Counted from the stretch's first letter, positions 9,829 through 20,501 are shown. The stretch is DNA of 64,000 nucleotides from Hyphomicrobiales bacterium (GCA_900472625.1 UCIT01000003.1:1-64000); one strand, 5' to 3'. Made by a program: numbers and translations. The notes: generated by a model not told the origin, from the letters alone.

Positions 9829-10791
9829 TTAGCGCAGGCGCTGCAGGTCGTCCAGCTTGTCGTTGATCAACCATCCGTAATAGTTCTCTTCCGGCCAGAC
9901 CGTTTCGCCCGAGGCGCGGTTCTTGGCGGCGAGCGCCGCGGCGCGCTGGCGGGAATTGCCGAGATTGTAAAGCGTTGCCGTCAGGCCGGGGTTCTTGGAG
10001 ATGTCCATGCCGGCGATCTGCTTGTAGTCGTCGATCGAGCGGCGAACGGCGGCGGCGACGAAGGCGAGCGAGATATCGGGCTGCATGATCGCCTTGTAGA
10101 CGCTGCCGGCGTCCTTTTCGTTCAGCTTGTCGTAGCCGGAGACCCTGGTGACGAGGTCGGACAGCATCAGCGCCGTCAGCGGGTTGATCTGGCCGAGGCC
10201 GAAGGTCTGGCCGGCATAAAAGGGTTGGAAGAAGACGGCGCTGAAGCGGTTGTTCGGGAAGCTCTTGCCGCCGACCGTCTTGCCGCGGAAATCGCTTTCC
10301 CAGACATCCTCGCGGCAGCTCCACAGCGTGTAGGAATCATTCTTGCCGTTGCATTCGGCAAACTGCGGACGCTTGATGAAGTCATCGACGTCCTCGCCGT
10401 CATAGGCGAAGCGGAAGCTCTGGCCGGCATAGGATGCGGCCTTGACGTAATAGGACTGCAGGCGGTCGTAGGCGTCGACATTATAGGTGTGCTCGCCGAC
10501 GATGGCGCCGATAACATGGATCGGATCAACACTGTAGGCGGCCGAGACCTTCTTGATCTTGCCCATCAGCTCGTGATCGGTGGAGAGCAATTCGTAGACC
10601 TTGTCGTATTTGCGATCGAAGGTCGTCTTGGTGCCCTTGGTGCGACGGACCGATGCGCCGGGAACGTTCGGCTGCTCGATGTTGCGATTGCCTGGCGGCA
10701 CGAGCTGCATGGAAAAAGCGGGCGCTGCGGTCAAGACCGTGGCGGCAATTACAAGGCTCGTCAGAAGGCGTCGCACGATCAGCTTTCCCAT
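9829..10791 (-). CDS. Exported DUF1402 protein, lytic-transglycosylase-like
   Basis: A 320-residue protein starting MGKLIVRR with a clear Sec signal peptide (hydrophobic LVIAATVLTAAPAFS, probable cleavage near residue 27). I recognise it as the alphaproteobacterial DUF1402 family of unknown function. The mature part carries three segments in the order seen in SLT-type lytic transglycosylases: IGAIVGEHTYNV with a possible catalytic Glu, GLGQINP, and ATLYNLGNS. A peptidoglycan-cleaving role is my inference. The longer frame reaching 10908 is unlikely because it would bury the signal peptide. ATGs at 10794 and 10791 are both possible. Confidence 0.8.
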   Translation of the reverse strand: MGKLIVRRLLTSLVIAATVLTAAPAFSMQLVPPGNRNIEQPNVPGASVRRTKGTKTTFDRKYDKVYELLSTDHELMGKIKKVSAAYSVDPIHVIGAIVGEHTYNVDAYDRLQSYYVKAASYAGQSFRFAYDGEDVDDFIKRPQFAECNGKNDSYTLWSCREDVWESDFRGKTVGGKSFPNNRFSAVFFQPFYAGQTFGLGQINPLTALMLSDLVTRVSGYDKLNEKDAGSVYKAIMQPDISLAFVAAAVRRSIDDYKQIAGMDISKNPGLTATLYNLGNSRQRAAALAAKNRASGETVWPEENYYGWLINDKLDDLQRLR

Positions 10792-10890
10792 CATTCTGGC
10801 ATTGGTCGGCACATAAAGCACACCGTCCCAGCATAGTCGATCGGCGGGTGACTGGACCACAATCTTGGCCGAATAATGCTGCCGCCAACA

Positions 10891-10928
10891 ACAAAACGGG
10901 CCTTTCACTAAAAAGTAAAAGGCCCGTT
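10891..10928 (-). terminator. Terminator after hslU
   Basis: An 11 bp stem (10895-10905 with 10918-10928) with a 12-base loop. Read on the minus strand it is followed by TTTTGTTGTT, placing it as the end of the hslV-hslU transcript. Confidence 0.85.
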
Positions 10929-10994
10929 GTCGAGAGTTACGTCAGTCAAAGTTACGGCATCATGCCAGTAATGACGAATGCCGGTGCTTCAGCG

Positions 10995-12299
10995 TCACAG
11001 AATGAAGCGCGAGAGGTCGGTATTCTGGGCGAGATCGCCGACATGCTTGCGGACGTATTCCGCATCAATGGTCACCGCCGTACCGCCACGATCCGGCGCA
11101 TTGAACGAGATTTCGTCCAGCACGCGCTCCATCACGGTCTGCAGGCGGCGGGCGCCGATGTTTTCAACCGAGGCGTTGAGATGCACCGCGACATCGGCAA
11201 GCGCGTCGAGAGCGTCATCGGTGAATTCGAGGTTCAGGCCCTCGGTCTGCATCAGCGCGATGTACTGGCGGATCAGGCTGGCCTCGGTTTCCGTCAGGAT
11301 GCGGCGGAAGTCTTCCTTGGTCAGCGGGCGTAGCTCGACGCGGATCGGCAGACGACCCTGAAGTTCCGGCAGCAGATCCGACGGCTTGGAGACGTGGAAG
11401 GCGCCCGAGGCGATGAAGAGCACGTGGTCGGTCTTGACCGGGCCGTACTTGGTCGAGACCGTCGTGCCTTCGACCAGCGGCAGCAGATCGCGCTGCACGC
11501 CTTCGCGCGAGACACCGGCACCCATGCCGCCATCGCGGGCGGCGATCTTGTCGATCTCGTCGAGGAAGACGATGCCGTCGTTTTCAACGGCGCGCACGGC
11601 CTCGCGCTGGATGACCTCGTTGTCGATCAGCTTGTCGGATTCGTCGCGGATCAGGTCGGTGTAGGAGGCCTTGACCGTGGTGCGCACTTTCTTGGTGCGG
11701 CCGCCCATGGCCTTGCCGAACATTTCCGACAGGTTGATCATGCCGATGCCGCCCTGCATGCCGGGGACGTCGAAGCCGCCCATGCCGGTGCTGGTATCGG
11801 CCACTTCGATATCGATCTCCTTGTCGTCAAGTTCGCCTGACCGCAGCTTCTTGCGGAAGCTGTCGCGGGTGGCGGGCGATGCGGTGGAGCCGACCAGCGC
11901 GTCCAGCACGCGTTCCTCGGCGCTCATGTGAGCCTTGGCCTCGACTTCGGAGCGCTTCTTTTCGCGGGCGAGGCCGATGCCAACCTCGACGAGATCGCGG
12001 ATGATCTGCTCGACGTCGCGGCCGACATAGCCGACCTCGGTGAACTTGGTGGCTTCCACCTTGATGAAGGGGGCGCCGGCGAGCTTGGCCAGACGACGGG
12101 AGATTTCCGTCTTGCCGACGCCGGTCGGGCCGATCATCAGGATGTTCTTCGGCATCACTTCGTCGCGCAGGCTCTCATCGAGCTGCTGGCGGCGCCAGCG
12201 GTTGCGTAGCGCGATGGCGACGGCGCGCTTGGCGTCATGCTGGCCGATGATGTGGCGGTCCAGCTCGGAGACGATTTCTCTAGGAGAAAAATTGGTCAT
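10995..12299 (-). CDS. hslU: ATP-dependent protease ATPase subunit HslU
   Basis: Hexameric AAA+ unfoldase that feeds proteins to the HslV peptidase. The 434-residue form starting [10 protein letters not shown] at 12299 has an AGAGGAT site; the longer frame to 12365 lacks one. Walker A is GPTGVGKTE near residues 60-68, Walker B is [10 protein letters not shown], and the I-domain sits between. The sensor-2 and C-terminal segment ends DLSRFIL, the hydrophobic tail that docks into HslV. It lies 75 bp after hslV on the same strand and ends at a strong terminator. Confidence 0.97.
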   Translation of the reverse strand: MTNFSPREIVSELDRHIIGQHDAKRAVAIALRNRWRRQQLDESLRDEVMPKNILMIGPTGVGKTEISRRLAKLAGAPFIKVEATKFTEVGYVGRDVEQIIRDLVEVGIGLAREKKRSEVEAKAHMSAEERVLDALVGSTASPATRDSFRKKLRSGELDDKEIDIEVADTSTGMGGFDVPGMQGGIGMINLSEMFGKAMGGRTKKVRTTVKASYTDLIRDESDKLIDNEVIQREAVRAVENDGIVFLDEIDKIAARDGGMGAGVSREGVQRDLLPLVEGTTVSTKYGPVKTDHVLFIASGAFHVSKPSDLLPELQGRLPIRVELRPLTKEDFRRILTETEASLIRQYIALMQTEGLNLEFTDDALDALADVAVHLNASVENIGARRLQTVMERVLDEISFNAPDRGGTAVTIDAEYVRKHVGDLAQNTDLSRFIL

Positions 12300-12374
12300 G
12301 ATATCCTCTTGGCTTTCCCGTTTCGGCCGGCCGTTCGCGGCCCGGCCCACGGGACCCATGTTCAAAGCTTGACG

Positions 12375-12902
12375 TTATTCGGCATCCAGCGTTTCGACCA
12401 CGAGATTGTGGTTGGTGTAGACGCAGATGTCGGCGGCGATATCGAGCGCCCGGCGGGCGATGTCCTCGGCCGACTTGTCGCTGTCCATCAGCGCGCGAGC
12501 GGCCGCGAATGCGTAGTTGCCGCCGGAGCCGATGGCGATGGCGCCATGTTCGGGTTCCAGCACGTCGCCGTTGCCGGTGATTGCCAGCGTCACCGACTTG
12601 TCGGCAACGAGCATCATGGCTTCGAGATTGCGCAGATACTTGTCGGTGCGCCAATCCTTGGCGAGCTCTACAGCGGCGCGCATCAGCTGGCCGGGATACT
12701 GCTCGAGCTTCTTTTCAAGCCGCTCCAGAAGCGTGAAGGCATCCGCGGTGGCGCCGGCGAAACCGGCGATGACGTCGCCGCTTTTGCCGATGCGGCGCAC
12801 CTTGCGGGCATTGCCCTTCATGACGGTCTGGCCGAGGCTGACCTGACCGTCGCCCGCCATGATGACCTTGCCGCCCTTTCGAACTGTAATAATCGTTGTC
12901 AT
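12375..12902 (-). CDS. hslV: ATP-dependent protease peptidase subunit HslV
   Basis: Threonine peptidase of the HslUV protease. I place the start at the ATG at 12902, giving [13 protein letters not shown] and 175 residues, because HslV needs a Thr directly after the removed Met as nucleophile. The ATG nine bases upstream (12911) abuts its purine tract with no spacing, whereas AGGA lies eight bases before 12902. Other family signs are [16 protein letters not shown], the GxGG-type loop AIGSGGNYA and Lys residues near the active site. It is divergent from hisB, and the 177 bp between should hold promoters for both operons. Confidence 0.95.
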   Translation of the reverse strand: MTTIITVRKGGKVIMAGDGQVSLGQTVMKGNARKVRRIGKSGDVIAGFAGATADAFTLLERLEKKLEQYPGQLMRAAVELAKDWRTDKYLRNLEAMMLVADKSVTLAITGNGDVLEPEHGAIAIGSGGNYAFAAARALMDSDKSAEDIARRALDIAADICVYTNHNLVVETLDAE

Positions 12903-13079
12903 CGAATACATCCTGGCCCGTCAGGCGGGCTGATACCTCGGGCCGTTCATCGGCCCTGTTGAGCCCTATGTAAGTTGGCGAATGCCGATTGCAAATGGCT
13001 TCGATTTCTACGGCCGCGCTTCTGGATATTTCCCGGCACGCCTGATAAGGAACCCGCGTATTTCCGGAGGGAGCGCCAT

Positions 13080-13688
13080 ATGGCCGAGACCGCAGCAAGC
13101 CGTACGGGATCCGTATCCCGCAAGACCAACGAAACTTCGGTTTCCGTGTCCGTCAATCTCGACGGCACCGGCAAGTCGACGATTTCGACCGGCGTCGGCT
13201 TCTTCGACCATATGCTCGACCAGCTGTCCCGGCATTCGCTGATCGACATGGAGATCGAGACCAAGGGCGACCTGCATGTCGACGATCACCATGCCGTCGA
13301 AGATACGGGCATCGCCATCGGCCAGGCCATCGCCAATGCCTTGGGCGACCGCCGCGGTATCACACGTTATGCCTCGATCGATCTTGCCATGGACGAGACG
13401 ATGACCAAGGCTGCCGTCGATCTCTCCGGCCGTCCCTTCCTCGTCTGGAACGTGTCGTTCAGCGCGCCGAAGATCGGCACGTTCGATACCGAGCTGGTGC
13501 GCGAGTTCTTCCAGGCGCTTGCCCAGAACGCCGGCATCACCTTGCATATCCTGAACCATTACGGCGCCAACAACCATCATATCGCCGAGACTTGCTTCAA
13601 GGCCGTTGCCCGCGCGTTGCGCACGGCGACCGAGATCGATCCGAGGCAGGCGGGCCGTGTACCCTCGACGAAGGGCACGCTCGTCTGA
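13080..13688 (+). CDS. hisB: Imidazoleglycerol-phosphate dehydratase
   Basis: Sixth step of histidine synthesis, dehydration of imidazole glycerol phosphate. It is the monofunctional form of 202 residues, without the phosphatase domain found in E. coli HisB. Metal-binding histidine motifs HMLDQLSRH and [11 protein letters not shown] are visible, with the matching second pair ([12 protein letters not shown]) in the C-terminal half, as expected of the duplicated fold. The ATG at 13080 has a strong GGAGG nine bases upstream. First gene of the his operon here; hisG and hisD are not in the window. Confidence 0.96.
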   Translation: MAETAASRTGSVSRKTNETSVSVSVNLDGTGKSTISTGVGFFDHMLDQLSRHSLIDMEIETKGDLHVDDHHAVEDTGIAIGQAIANALGDRRGITRYASIDLAMDETMTKAAVDLSGRPFLVWNVSFSAPKIGTFDTELVREFFQALAQNAGITLHILNHYGANNHHIAETCFKAVARALRTATEIDPRQAGRVPSTKGTLV

Positions 13689-13711
13689 GCCCCTTCAGGG
13701 AGCCTGACGAT

Positions 13712-14194
13712 ATGAGTTCAAGCTATTTGGTTCTGACGTCACCCGATGGAGCCGATAAAGCCCACGAGAAGACGCGTTTCATCCGCGACGGATTTACCGT
13801 GCTCGGCTTTGCCTTTCCATGGATCTGGCTGGCCAGCCATCGGCTGTGGCTGCATTCTATCGCGGCTTTTCTGTTGCAGAGCATCGGCGGCGCGCTGATG
13901 GAGCGACCGGGGCTCTGGCTGGTGGGCGGCGCCGTTACCTTCGGCACCAGCCTCCTGGTGGCGCTGGAGGGACAGAATTTTCGCGTGCGCAACCTGGTCT
14001 CCAAGGGCTGGGACGAGGATGCGCTGATCTCGGCGGACTCGCTTGAGGTCGCCGAAGACATCTATTTTTCGACGATACGAACCGACACGGATGACAACGG
14101 CAGAACGCCTTCGCCGCACTGGGACAGCACGTCCCGCGGCGATCGCGGCAATGCCACGTCGCTCGGTCTGTTCGGCTTTGATGGAGGACGCTGA
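13712..14194 (+). CDS. DUF2628 membrane protein within the his operon
   Basis: A 160-residue small protein with hydrophobic segments at about residues 27-52 and 65-86, matching the DUF2628 family of unknown function. The C-terminal 70 residues are polar and rich in Asp, Thr and Ser. It has AGGGAG before ATG and its stop overlaps the hisH start by one base (TGATG), so it is translationally coupled inside the histidine operon. Nothing in the sequence indicates an enzymatic step in histidine synthesis. Confidence 0.82.
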   Translation: MSSSYLVLTSPDGADKAHEKTRFIRDGFTVLGFAFPWIWLASHRLWLHSIAAFLLQSIGGALMERPGLWLVGGAVTFGTSLLVALEGQNFRVRNLVSKGWDEDALISADSLEVAEDIYFSTIRTDTDDNGRTPSPHWDSTSRGDRGNATSLGLFGFDGGR

Positions 14195-14844
14195 TGCGCG
14201 TCGCAATAATCGACTACGGGTCCGGCAATCTGCGTTCGGCGACGAAGGCATTCGAGCGGGCGGCGCGCGAGACCGGCATTGATGCGGTGATCGACCTCAC
14301 CGACAAGGCTGACGACGTGGCCGCCGCCGATCGCATCGTGCTACCCGGCGTCGGCGCCTATGCGGACTGCCGGCGCGGGCTCGATGCCGTTCCGGGGATG
14401 ACCGAGGTGCTGATCGAGGCGGTCGAGCGCAAGGCGCGGCCGTTCCTCGGCATCTGCGTCGGCATGCAGCTGATGTCGTCGCGCGGTCTGGAAAAGACCA
14501 CCACCGAAGGTTTTGGCTGGATTCCCGGCGACGTCGTTGAAATGACGCCCGACGATGCCAATCTGAAGATCCCGCAGATCGGCTGGAACACGCTCGATAT
14601 CCACAGCCCGCATCCGCTGTTCGACGGCATTCCGACCGGGCCAGACGGTCTGCACGCCTATTTCGTGCATTCCTACCATCTGGCCGCGACGAATCCCGCC
14701 GATGTGATCGCGACGACCGACTATGGCGGACCGCTGACCGCTTTTGTCGGCCGCGACAACATGGCCGGCGCGCAGTTTCATCCGGAGAAGAGCCAGAAGC
14801 TCGGTCTCGCCCTGATCGCCAATTTCCTGCGCTGGAAGCCCTGA
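14194..14844 (+). CDS. hisH: Imidazole glycerol phosphate synthase, glutaminase subunit
   Basis: Class I glutamine amidotransferase that makes ammonia for HisF. The catalytic triad is visible as Cys88 in FLGICVGMQ, His196 and Glu198 in QFHPEKS. Length 216 is usual. Its start overlaps the DUF2628 stop, and hisA follows after 26 bases with its own AAGGA site. Confidence 0.96.
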   Translation: MRVAIIDYGSGNLRSATKAFERAARETGIDAVIDLTDKADDVAAADRIVLPGVGAYADCRRGLDAVPGMTEVLIEAVERKARPFLGICVGMQLMSSRGLEKTTTEGFGWIPGDVVEMTPDDANLKIPQIGWNTLDIHSPHPLFDGIPTGPDGLHAYFVHSYHLAATNPADVIATTDYGGPLTAFVGRDNMAGAQFHPEKSQKLGLALIANFLRWKP

Positions 14845-14870
14845 GCTCGCGCCATCCAAGGACTGACCGA

Positions 14871-15620
14871 ATGATTCTATTTCCCGCCATCGACCTCAAA
14901 GACGGCCAGTGCGTGCGCCTCAAGCTCGGCGACATGGAGCAGGCCACCGTCTACAATCCCGACCCCGGTGCGCAGGCGAAAGCCTTCGAGGACCAGGGTT
15001 TCGAGTGGCTGCACGTGGTCGATCTCAACGGCGCCTTTGCCGGTGAGAGCGTCAATGGCGCGGCCGTCGACGCCATTCTGAAGTCGACGAAGAACCCGGT
15101 TCAGCTGGGTGGCGGCATTCGCACACTGGATCATATCGAAAGCTGGCTGAGCCGGGGGCTGACGCGTGTCATCCTCGGGACCGTCGCGGTGCGCGATCCT
15201 GATCTGGTCATCGAAGCCTGCAAGAGGTTTCCCGGTCACGTCGCCGTCGGCATCGACGCCAAGGGCGGCAAGGTGGCGGTCGAGGGCTGGGCGGAAGCGT
15301 CCGAACTCGGCATTGTCGAGTTGGCAAAGAAGTTCGAGGGCGCCGGCGTCGCGGCGATCATCTACACCGATATCGACCGCGACGGGATCCTCGCCGGCAT
15401 CAACTGGGACTCGACGCTGGCGCTTGCCGGCGCCGTTTCGATCCCTGTCATTGCGTCCGGCGGCCTGGCCTCAATCGACGACGTCAAGCGGATGCTGCAG
15501 CCGGATGCGCGCAAGCTGGAAGGTGCGATTTCCGGCCGGGCGCTCTATGATGGGCGCATCGACCCGGCGGAAGCGCTGACGCTGATCAAGGCGGCACGGG
15601 CGAAGGAGACAGTACAATGA
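14871..15620 (+). CDS. hisA: Phosphoribosylformimino-AICAR isomerase
   Basis: Amadori isomerase of histidine synthesis, a (beta-alpha)8 barrel of 249 residues. The first catalytic Asp is Asp8 in [12 protein letters not shown], and the partner is in YTDIDRDGI in the second half. Phosphate-binding glycine loops GGGIRT and ASGG are present. Its stop overlaps the hisF start by four bases (ATGA). Confidence 0.97.
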   Translation: MILFPAIDLKDGQCVRLKLGDMEQATVYNPDPGAQAKAFEDQGFEWLHVVDLNGAFAGESVNGAAVDAILKSTKNPVQLGGGIRTLDHIESWLSRGLTRVILGTVAVRDPDLVIEACKRFPGHVAVGIDAKGGKVAVEGWAEASELGIVELAKKFEGAGVAAIIYTDIDRDGILAGINWDSTLALAGAVSIPVIASGGLASIDDVKRMLQPDARKLEGAISGRALYDGRIDPAEALTLIKAARAKETVQ

Positions 15621-16405
15621 CCCTGAAGGCCCGTGTCATTCCATGCCTCGACGTCAAGGACGGCCGTGTCGTCAAAGGCGTCAACTTCCTGAACCTCGTC
15701 GATGCCGGCGATCCCGTAGAAGCCGCCAAGGCCTATGATGCAGCCGGCGCCGACGAGCTTTGCTTCCTCGACATCACCGCTTCTTCGGACAATCGCGAAA
15801 CGATCTTCGATGTCGTGTCGCGCACCGCGGAGCAGTGCTTCATGCCCGTTACCGTCGGTGGCGGCGTTCGCACCATCGCCGACATCCGCAAGCTGCTTTT
15901 GTGCGGTGCCGACAAGGTTTCGATCAATTCGGCCGCGGTCAGCAATCCGGATTTCGTGGCCGAGGCGGCCGACAAGTTCGGTGACCAGTGCATCGTCGTG
16001 TCGATCGACGCCAAGCGCCGGCTGACGCAGGCGGTTGGTGGCGACAACATGAGCGCCTGGGAGATTTACACCCACGGCGGCCGCAAGGCGACCGGCATCG
16101 ATGCGGTCGAGTTCGCCAGCCGGATGGTGGAGCGCGGCGCCGGCGAGCTGCTGGTGACCTCGATGGACCGTGACGGCACCAAAGTCGGCTACGATCTGGA
16201 GCTGACGCGGGCGATCGCCGACGCCGTGCGGGTGCCTGTGATCGCATCCGGTGGCGTGGGCGATCTCGACCATCTGGTGGCCGGCATCAAGCAGGGCCAC
16301 GCTACGGCAGTTCTGGCGGCGTCCATCTTCCACTTCGGCACCTATTCCGTCGGCGAAGCGAAGCGCTATATGTCTTCCTGCGGCATCGACATGCGTCTCG
16401 ACTGA
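15617..16405 (+). CDS. hisF: Imidazole glycerol phosphate synthase, cyclase subunit
   Basis: Barrel enzyme homologous to HisA that joins ammonia from HisH to PRFAR, giving imidazole glycerol phosphate and AICAR. Length 262. The catalytic acids sit in [12 protein letters not shown] near the N terminus and in TSMDRDGTK in the second half. The phosphate loops GGGVRT and ASGGVG are intact. AAGGAG lies upstream of the coupled start. Confidence 0.97.
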   Translation: MTLKARVIPCLDVKDGRVVKGVNFLNLVDAGDPVEAAKAYDAAGADELCFLDITASSDNRETIFDVVSRTAEQCFMPVTVGGGVRTIADIRKLLLCGADKVSINSAAVSNPDFVAEAADKFGDQCIVVSIDAKRRLTQAVGGDNMSAWEIYTHGGRKATGIDAVEFASRMVERGAGELLVTSMDRDGTKVGYDLELTRAIADAVRVPVIASGGVGDLDHLVAGIKQGHATAVLAASIFHFGTYSVGEAKRYMSSCGIDMRLD

Positions 16406-16421
16406 GCCTGAAAGCGAAATC

Positions 16422-16742
16422 ATGAGCGAATTCACACTTGATGACCTGGAAAAGATCGTAGACGCGCGATCGAAAGCCTCGCCGGACGAGTCCTGGACGG
16501 CAAAGCTCGTCGCGGCAGGCCAGAGCAAGGCCGCGAAGAAGATGGGCGAAGAGGCGATCGAAGCCGTCATGGCCGCGGTGACAGACGACCGCGACAACCT
16601 CACCTACGAAGCCGCCGACCTTCTTTATCATCTCTTGGTCGTATTGAAGGTCGCGGGCATTCCGTTGCAAGATGTCATGGCGGAGCTTGAGCGCCGTACC
16701 GCTCAATCCGGCCTCAAAGAAAAGGCCAGCCGGCAAAGCTGA
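16422..16742 (+). CDS. hisE: Phosphoribosyl-ATP pyrophosphatase
   Basis: Second step of histidine synthesis, as a separate 106-residue protein rather than a HisIE fusion. The all-alpha MazG-like fold is indicated by the acidic motif [12 protein letters not shown] and [11 protein letters not shown], which supply metal ligands. It starts at ATG 16422, 16 bases after hisF, and its stop overlaps the coaA start (TGATG). Confidence 0.95.
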   Translation: MSEFTLDDLEKIVDARSKASPDESWTAKLVAAGQSKAAKKMGEEAIEAVMAAVTDDRDNLTYEAADLLYHLLVVLKVAGIPLQDVMAELERRTAQSGLKEKASRQS

Positions 16743-17737
16743 TGGGTATCGCAAGACAGATAACGGGAGCGCCCGAGACGCTCGATCATTTTCAGGCGAA
16801 TGCCTATTCGCCCTATCACTTCTTCTCATCCGAGGAATGGGCGCATTTCCGGGCGGATACGCCGATGACCCTGACGTCCGACGAGGTCAAGCGGCTGCGC
16901 TCGATGGGCGACCCGATCGACCTCGACGAAGTCCGGCGCATTTACCTGTCGCTGTCGCGGCTGCTGTCGGCGCATGTGGAATCGTCGCAGCTGCTGTTCA
17001 AGCAGCGCAACCGCTTCCTCAGCCTTTCCAACGTGGCGAAGACGCCGTTCGTGATCGGCATCGCCGGCTCGGTCGCCGTCGGCAAATCGACGACGGCACG
17101 TATCCTGAAGGAACTGCTGCGCCGCTGGCCGTCGAGCCCGAAGGTCGACCTTGTGACGACGGACGGCTTCCTCTATCCGAACGCGGTGCTGCAGCGTGAA
17201 AACCTGATGCAACGCAAGGGCTTTCCCGAGAGCTACGATACCGGCGCGATCCTGCGCTTCCTGGCGGCGATCAAGGCGGGGCAGCCTGACGTGAAGGCGC
17301 CGTCCTACTCGCATCTGGTCTATGACGTGCTGCCGAACGAGCACAAGATCATCGACCGGCCCGATATCCTGATCTTCGAGGGCATCAACGTTCTACAATC
17401 GCGCGACCTGCCGGCCGGTGGCAAGATCGTGCCGATGGTGTCCGACTTCTTCGACTTCTCGATCTATATCGACGCGGATGAAAGCCGGATTCATGACTGG
17501 TACGTGACCCGCTTCATGGGCCTGCGCGAGACGGCGTTTCGCGATCCGAACTCATTCTTCCACCGCTACGCCTCGATCAGCGAAGAGGAAGCGCTGTCGA
17601 TCGCCGAAGGGCTTTGGCAGAACATCAACTTGAAGAACCTTCGCGAGAATATCCTGCCGACGCGGCCGCGCGCCGACCTGATTCTGCGCAAGGACCAGAA
17701 TCACCTGACCGAACAGGTGGCGCTGCGTAAACTTTAA
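16742..17737 (+). CDS. coaA: Pantothenate kinase, type I
   Basis: Phosphorylates pantothenate in the committed step of coenzyme A synthesis. It is 331 residues with Walker [10 protein letters not shown] near residue 105, followed by the type I signature segments TTDGFLYPN and FEGINVLQ. It is coupled to hisE by a one-base overlap, so it is probably the last gene of the his transcript. Its TAA overlaps the stop codon of the convergent alkB-like gene, leaving no spacer for a conventional terminator. Confidence 0.96.
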   Translation: MGIARQITGAPETLDHFQANAYSPYHFFSSEEWAHFRADTPMTLTSDEVKRLRSMGDPIDLDEVRRIYLSLSRLLSAHVESSQLLFKQRNRFLSLSNVAKTPFVIGIAGSVAVGKSTTARILKELLRRWPSSPKVDLVTTDGFLYPNAVLQRENLMQRKGFPESYDTGAILRFLAAIKAGQPDVKAPSYSHLVYDVLPNEHKIIDRPDILIFEGINVLQSRDLPAGGKIVPMVSDFFDFSIYIDADESRIHDWYVTRFMGLRETAFRDPNSFFHRYASISEEEALSIAEGLWQNINLKNLRENILPTRPRADLILRKDQNHLTEQVALRKL

Positions 17738-18345
17738 GCCGTTATCCGGCGAAGCGTCAGGTTGATACGGCCACCGTTCTTCAGCAGCGTCGACGTGGCG
17801 GGATAGATGCGATCGACGCCATGAAAGCACAGGCGCCCCTGCCCGCCCAGAATGACTACATCGCCACTGGATAGCTTGAACGACATGGTCTTGTCGGTGC
17901 GCGCCAGGCCGCCGACGCGGAACAGGCAGGCATTGCCGAGCGAGATCGACACGACGGGGGCCGACAGATCCTGCTCGTCCTTGTCCTGGTGCAGGCCCAT
18001 CTTGGCATCATCCGAATAGAAATTGACGAGGCAGGCTTCGGGCGGCTTGTTGTGACCGGATACGTCGTTCCAGAGATCGAGCAATTCCCCGGGAATGTCC
18101 GGCCATGGCTTTCCCGTCACCGGGTGCGTCGGCTGGTAACGGTAGCCGCGCTCCTTGTCGGTGACCCAGCCGAGCGCGCCGCAATTGGTCATGCGGACCG
18201 ACATGGGCTTGCCGTTACCGGGCATGACGGGCGTGTAGAGCGGCGCTTCGGCGACGACGGCACGGATGCTTTCGACCAAAGCCTCCTGGCGCGGGCGGCT
18301 CAGATAGTCCGGGCTGTGACGGACGCCGTTCGGGAGCTCTAGCAT
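17734..18345 (-). CDS. alkB: AlkB-family 2-oxoglutarate/Fe(II) dioxygenase
   Basis: Oxidative demethylase family that removes alkyl groups from N1-A and N3-C in nucleic acids. The 203-residue protein starts MLELPNG at 18345 with GGAGAG just upstream. The iron triad HxD is in MGLHQDKDE with the distal His in CFHGVDR, and the 2-oxoglutarate-binding Arg motif RINLTLR is at the C-terminal end. The frame stays open into arfB upstream, but that extension is a shadow of arfB. Its stop overlaps the coaA stop. Confidence 0.92.
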   Translation of the reverse strand: MLELPNGVRHSPDYLSRPRQEALVESIRAVVAEAPLYTPVMPGNGKPMSVRMTNCGALGWVTDKERGYRYQPTHPVTGKPWPDIPGELLDLWNDVSGHNKPPEACLVNFYSDDAKMGLHQDKDEQDLSAPVVSISLGNACLFRVGGLARTDKTMSFKLSSGDVVILGGQGRLCFHGVDRIYPATSTLLKNGGRINLTLRRITA

Positions 18346-18359
18346 GTCACTCTCCGCTC

Positions 18360-18794
18360 CTAGTCGCCGCTCGGGCGGCCGCGCATTTTCTTGACGTCGG
18401 CGCGGCCGGATTTGGCCTTCAGCCGACGTTCGACCGAGCCCTTGGTCGGCTTGGTTTTCCTGCGCGGTGGAGGTGGCGGCTTGGCGGCTTCGAGGATCAG
18501 TTCCTTCAGACGCTCGCGCGCGTCCTCGCGGTTGCGCTCCTGGCTGCGAAAGCGGCTTGCCTCGATCATCAGCACGCCTTCCTTCGACATGCGACGGCCG
18601 GCGAGCTTCATGGCGTTGATCTTGACGCGCTCGTTCAGCGCCGGCGAGGTCTGGATGTTGTAGAACAGCTGGACCGCGGTTGAGACCTTGTTGACGTTCT
18701 GCCCGCCGGGACCGCCCGCCAGAACGAACTGTTCCGTCAGTTCCCATCCTGCGATGGTGATCCTGTCATTGATGTAGAGCGGGTCGCTGGCCAT
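18360..18794 (-). CDS. arfB: Alternative ribosome-rescue factor ArfB (peptidyl-tRNA hydrolase)
   Basis: Frees stalled ribosomes on non-stop mRNA. A release-factor-like catalytic domain carries GGQ at residues 30-32 within GGPGGQNVNKVST. The C-terminal basic tail (PPPPPRRKTKPTKG onward) is the part that enters the empty mRNA channel in E. coli ArfB. Length 144 is typical. It sits 14 bases before the alkB-like gene on the same strand, so the two are probably co-transcribed. Confidence 0.94.
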   Translation of the reverse strand: MASDPLYINDRITIAGWELTEQFVLAGGPGGQNVNKVSTAVQLFYNIQTSPALNERVKINAMKLAGRRMSKEGVLMIEASRFRSQERNREDARERLKELILEAAKPPPPPRRKTKPTKGSVERRLKAKSGRADVKKMRGRPSGD

Positions 18795-18835
18795 GGAATT
18801 TCTATCTCACATCACCGGCTGCTTGAAAACATGCA

Positions 18836-18860
18836 AAACCCGGCCATAGGGGCCGGGTTT
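18836..18860 (-). terminator. Terminator after pckA
   Basis: A 10 bp perfect stem (18836-18845 with 18851-18860) with a five-base loop. On the minus strand it ends in GGGTTTTGC, suiting pckA, whose stop is 31 bases before it. Confidence 0.8.
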
Positions 18861-18890
18861 CACGTGAATCATCAATCAGTTGTCGCTAAT

Positions 18891-20501
18891 TTACTCAGCG
18901 GCGACCCGAAAACCCGGGGCCGCATCGCGCACTCCGCCGTCGACGTGCTCTTCGAACTTGGCAAAATTGTCGATGAACATCGTCACCAGCTTGGTTGCCT
19001 GCGCGTCGTAAGCATCGGCATCGGCCCAGGTCGAGCGCGGGTCGAGGATAGCGGTCTCGACGTCCGCAACGGCCACCGGTACGGCAAAACCGAAGTTCGA
19101 ATCGGCGCGGAAATCGGCCTTGTTGAGTTCACCCGACAGTGCTGCGGCCAGAAGCGTGCGCGTCGCCTTGATCGGCATGCGCTTGCCGGTACCATAGGCG
19201 CCGCCGGTCCAGCCGGTGTTGACCAGCCAGCACTCCACGCCGTGGCGACCGATCAACTCCTTCAGCAGATTGCCGTATTCCGACGGATGCCGCGGCATGA
19301 AGGGAGCGCCGAAGCAGGTCGAGAAGGTGGCTTCCGGCTCGGTGACGCCACGCTCCGTACCGGCGACCTTGGCGGTGTAGCCGGAGAGGAAGTGATACAT
19401 CGCCTGATCCGGCGTCAGCTTGGCGATCGGCGGCATGACACCGAATGCGTCGGCAGTCAGCATGATGATCGTCTTCGGGTGGCCGGCCAGACCTGATTTC
19501 GAGGCGTTCGGGATGAAATCTAGCGGATAGGCGCAGCGGGTGTTTTCCGTGAGCGAGCCATCGTTGAAATCGGGAACGCGGTTTTCGTCGAGAACGACGT
19601 TTTCGAGGACCGTGCCGAAGCGCTGCGTCGTGGCATAGATTTCCGGCTCAGCTTCCAGCGAAAGCCGGATTGTCTTGGCGTAGCAGCCGCCTTCGAAATT
19701 GAAGATGCCGTCCTCGCCCCAGCCGTGCTCGTCGTCGCCGATCAGCGTGCGGGCGGGATCGGCAGACAGCGTCGTCTTGCCGGTGCCCGACAGGCCGAAG
19801 AACACCGCGGCATCGCCATTCGGGCCGACATTAGCCGAGCAATGCATCGGCATCACGCCCTTTGCCGGCAGCAGGTAGTTCAGCGCCGTGAAGACCGACT
19901 TCTTCATCTCACCCGCGTAAAAGGTGCCTGCAATCAGGATTTCGCCGTTCGTGAGATCGCAGGCGATGACGGTTTCGGTGCGGCAGCCGTAGCGCTCCGG
20001 ATCGGCCTTGAAGGTGGGGAGATCGATGATGGTCAGCTTCGGGGCGAAGCTTTCGAGCGTCGAACGCTCCGGACGTATCAGCAGATTGCGGATGAACAGA
20101 GAATGCCAGGCAAGCTCGGTGACGACGCGGGTCGGCAGGGCGTTGGTCTCATCGGCGCCGCCGATCAGGTCCTGAACGAAGAGTTCCTTGCCGGCTGCAT
20201 GCGCGAGCATATCGGCCTTCAGCAGCGCGAAATGCTCGGGCGACATCGGCTTGTTGTTGTCCCACCAGATCTCGCCATCGGTATTGGCATCGCGGACGAC
20301 GAATTTATCCTTGGGCGAACGTCCGGTGTGCTGGCCCGTGAGGGCGCGAAGGGCGCCATGTGCGGTGAGTTCGGCCTCGCCCCTGCGAATCGACTCTTCA
20401 TAGAGAGACGCGGCGGTGAAGTTGTAACGGACGCTGCGTGCATTTCCGAAACCTGCCGTCGCAAGCTGTATCGCTGGGTTGTGGATGCCGAACTGCTCCA
20501 T
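18891..20501 (-). CDS. pckA: Phosphoenolpyruvate carboxykinase (ATP)
   Basis: Converts oxaloacetate and ATP to phosphoenolpyruvate, the first committed gluconeogenic step and essential for growth on dicarboxylates in rhizobia. Length 536 fits the ATP-dependent class. The kinase P-loop [11 protein letters not shown], the acidic metal site [11 protein letters not shown] and the PEPCK motif with MHCSAN are visible. The ATG at 20501 has AAGGGAAAG upstream. It is divergent from chvI across an AT-rich 342 bp region with paired repeats (see 20611-20658) that may be its operator. Confidence 0.97.
   Translation of the reverse strand: MEQFGIHNPAIQLATAGFGNARSVRYNFTAASLYEESIRRGEAELTAHGALRALTGQHTGRSPKDKFVVRDANTDGEIWWDNNKPMSPEHFALLKADMLAHAAGKELFVQDLIGGADETNALPTRVVTELAWHSLFIRNLLIRPERSTLESFAPKLTIIDLPTFKADPERYGCRTETVIACDLTNGEILIAGTFYAGEMKKSVFTALNYLLPAKGVMPMHCSANVGPNGDAAVFFGLSGTGKTTLSADPARTLIGDDEHGWGEDGIFNFEGGCYAKTIRLSLEAEPEIYATTQRFGTVLENVVLDENRVPDFNDGSLTENTRCAYPLDFIPNASKSGLAGHPKTIIMLTADAFGVMPPIAKLTPDQAMYHFLSGYTAKVAGTERGVTEPEATFSTCFGAPFMPRHPSEYGNLLKELIGRHGVECWLVNTGWTGGAYGTGKRMPIKATRTLLAAALSGELNKADFRADSNFGFAVPVAVADVETAILDPRSTWADADAYDAQATKLVTMFIDNFAKFEEHVDGGVRDAAPGFRVAAE

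Noticed and set aside
17734..18747. Single minus-strand frame joining the alkB-like gene to sequence inside arfB
   Set aside because: The upstream part is the out-of-frame reading of arfB; the true AlkB start is at 18345 with its own ribosome-binding site.
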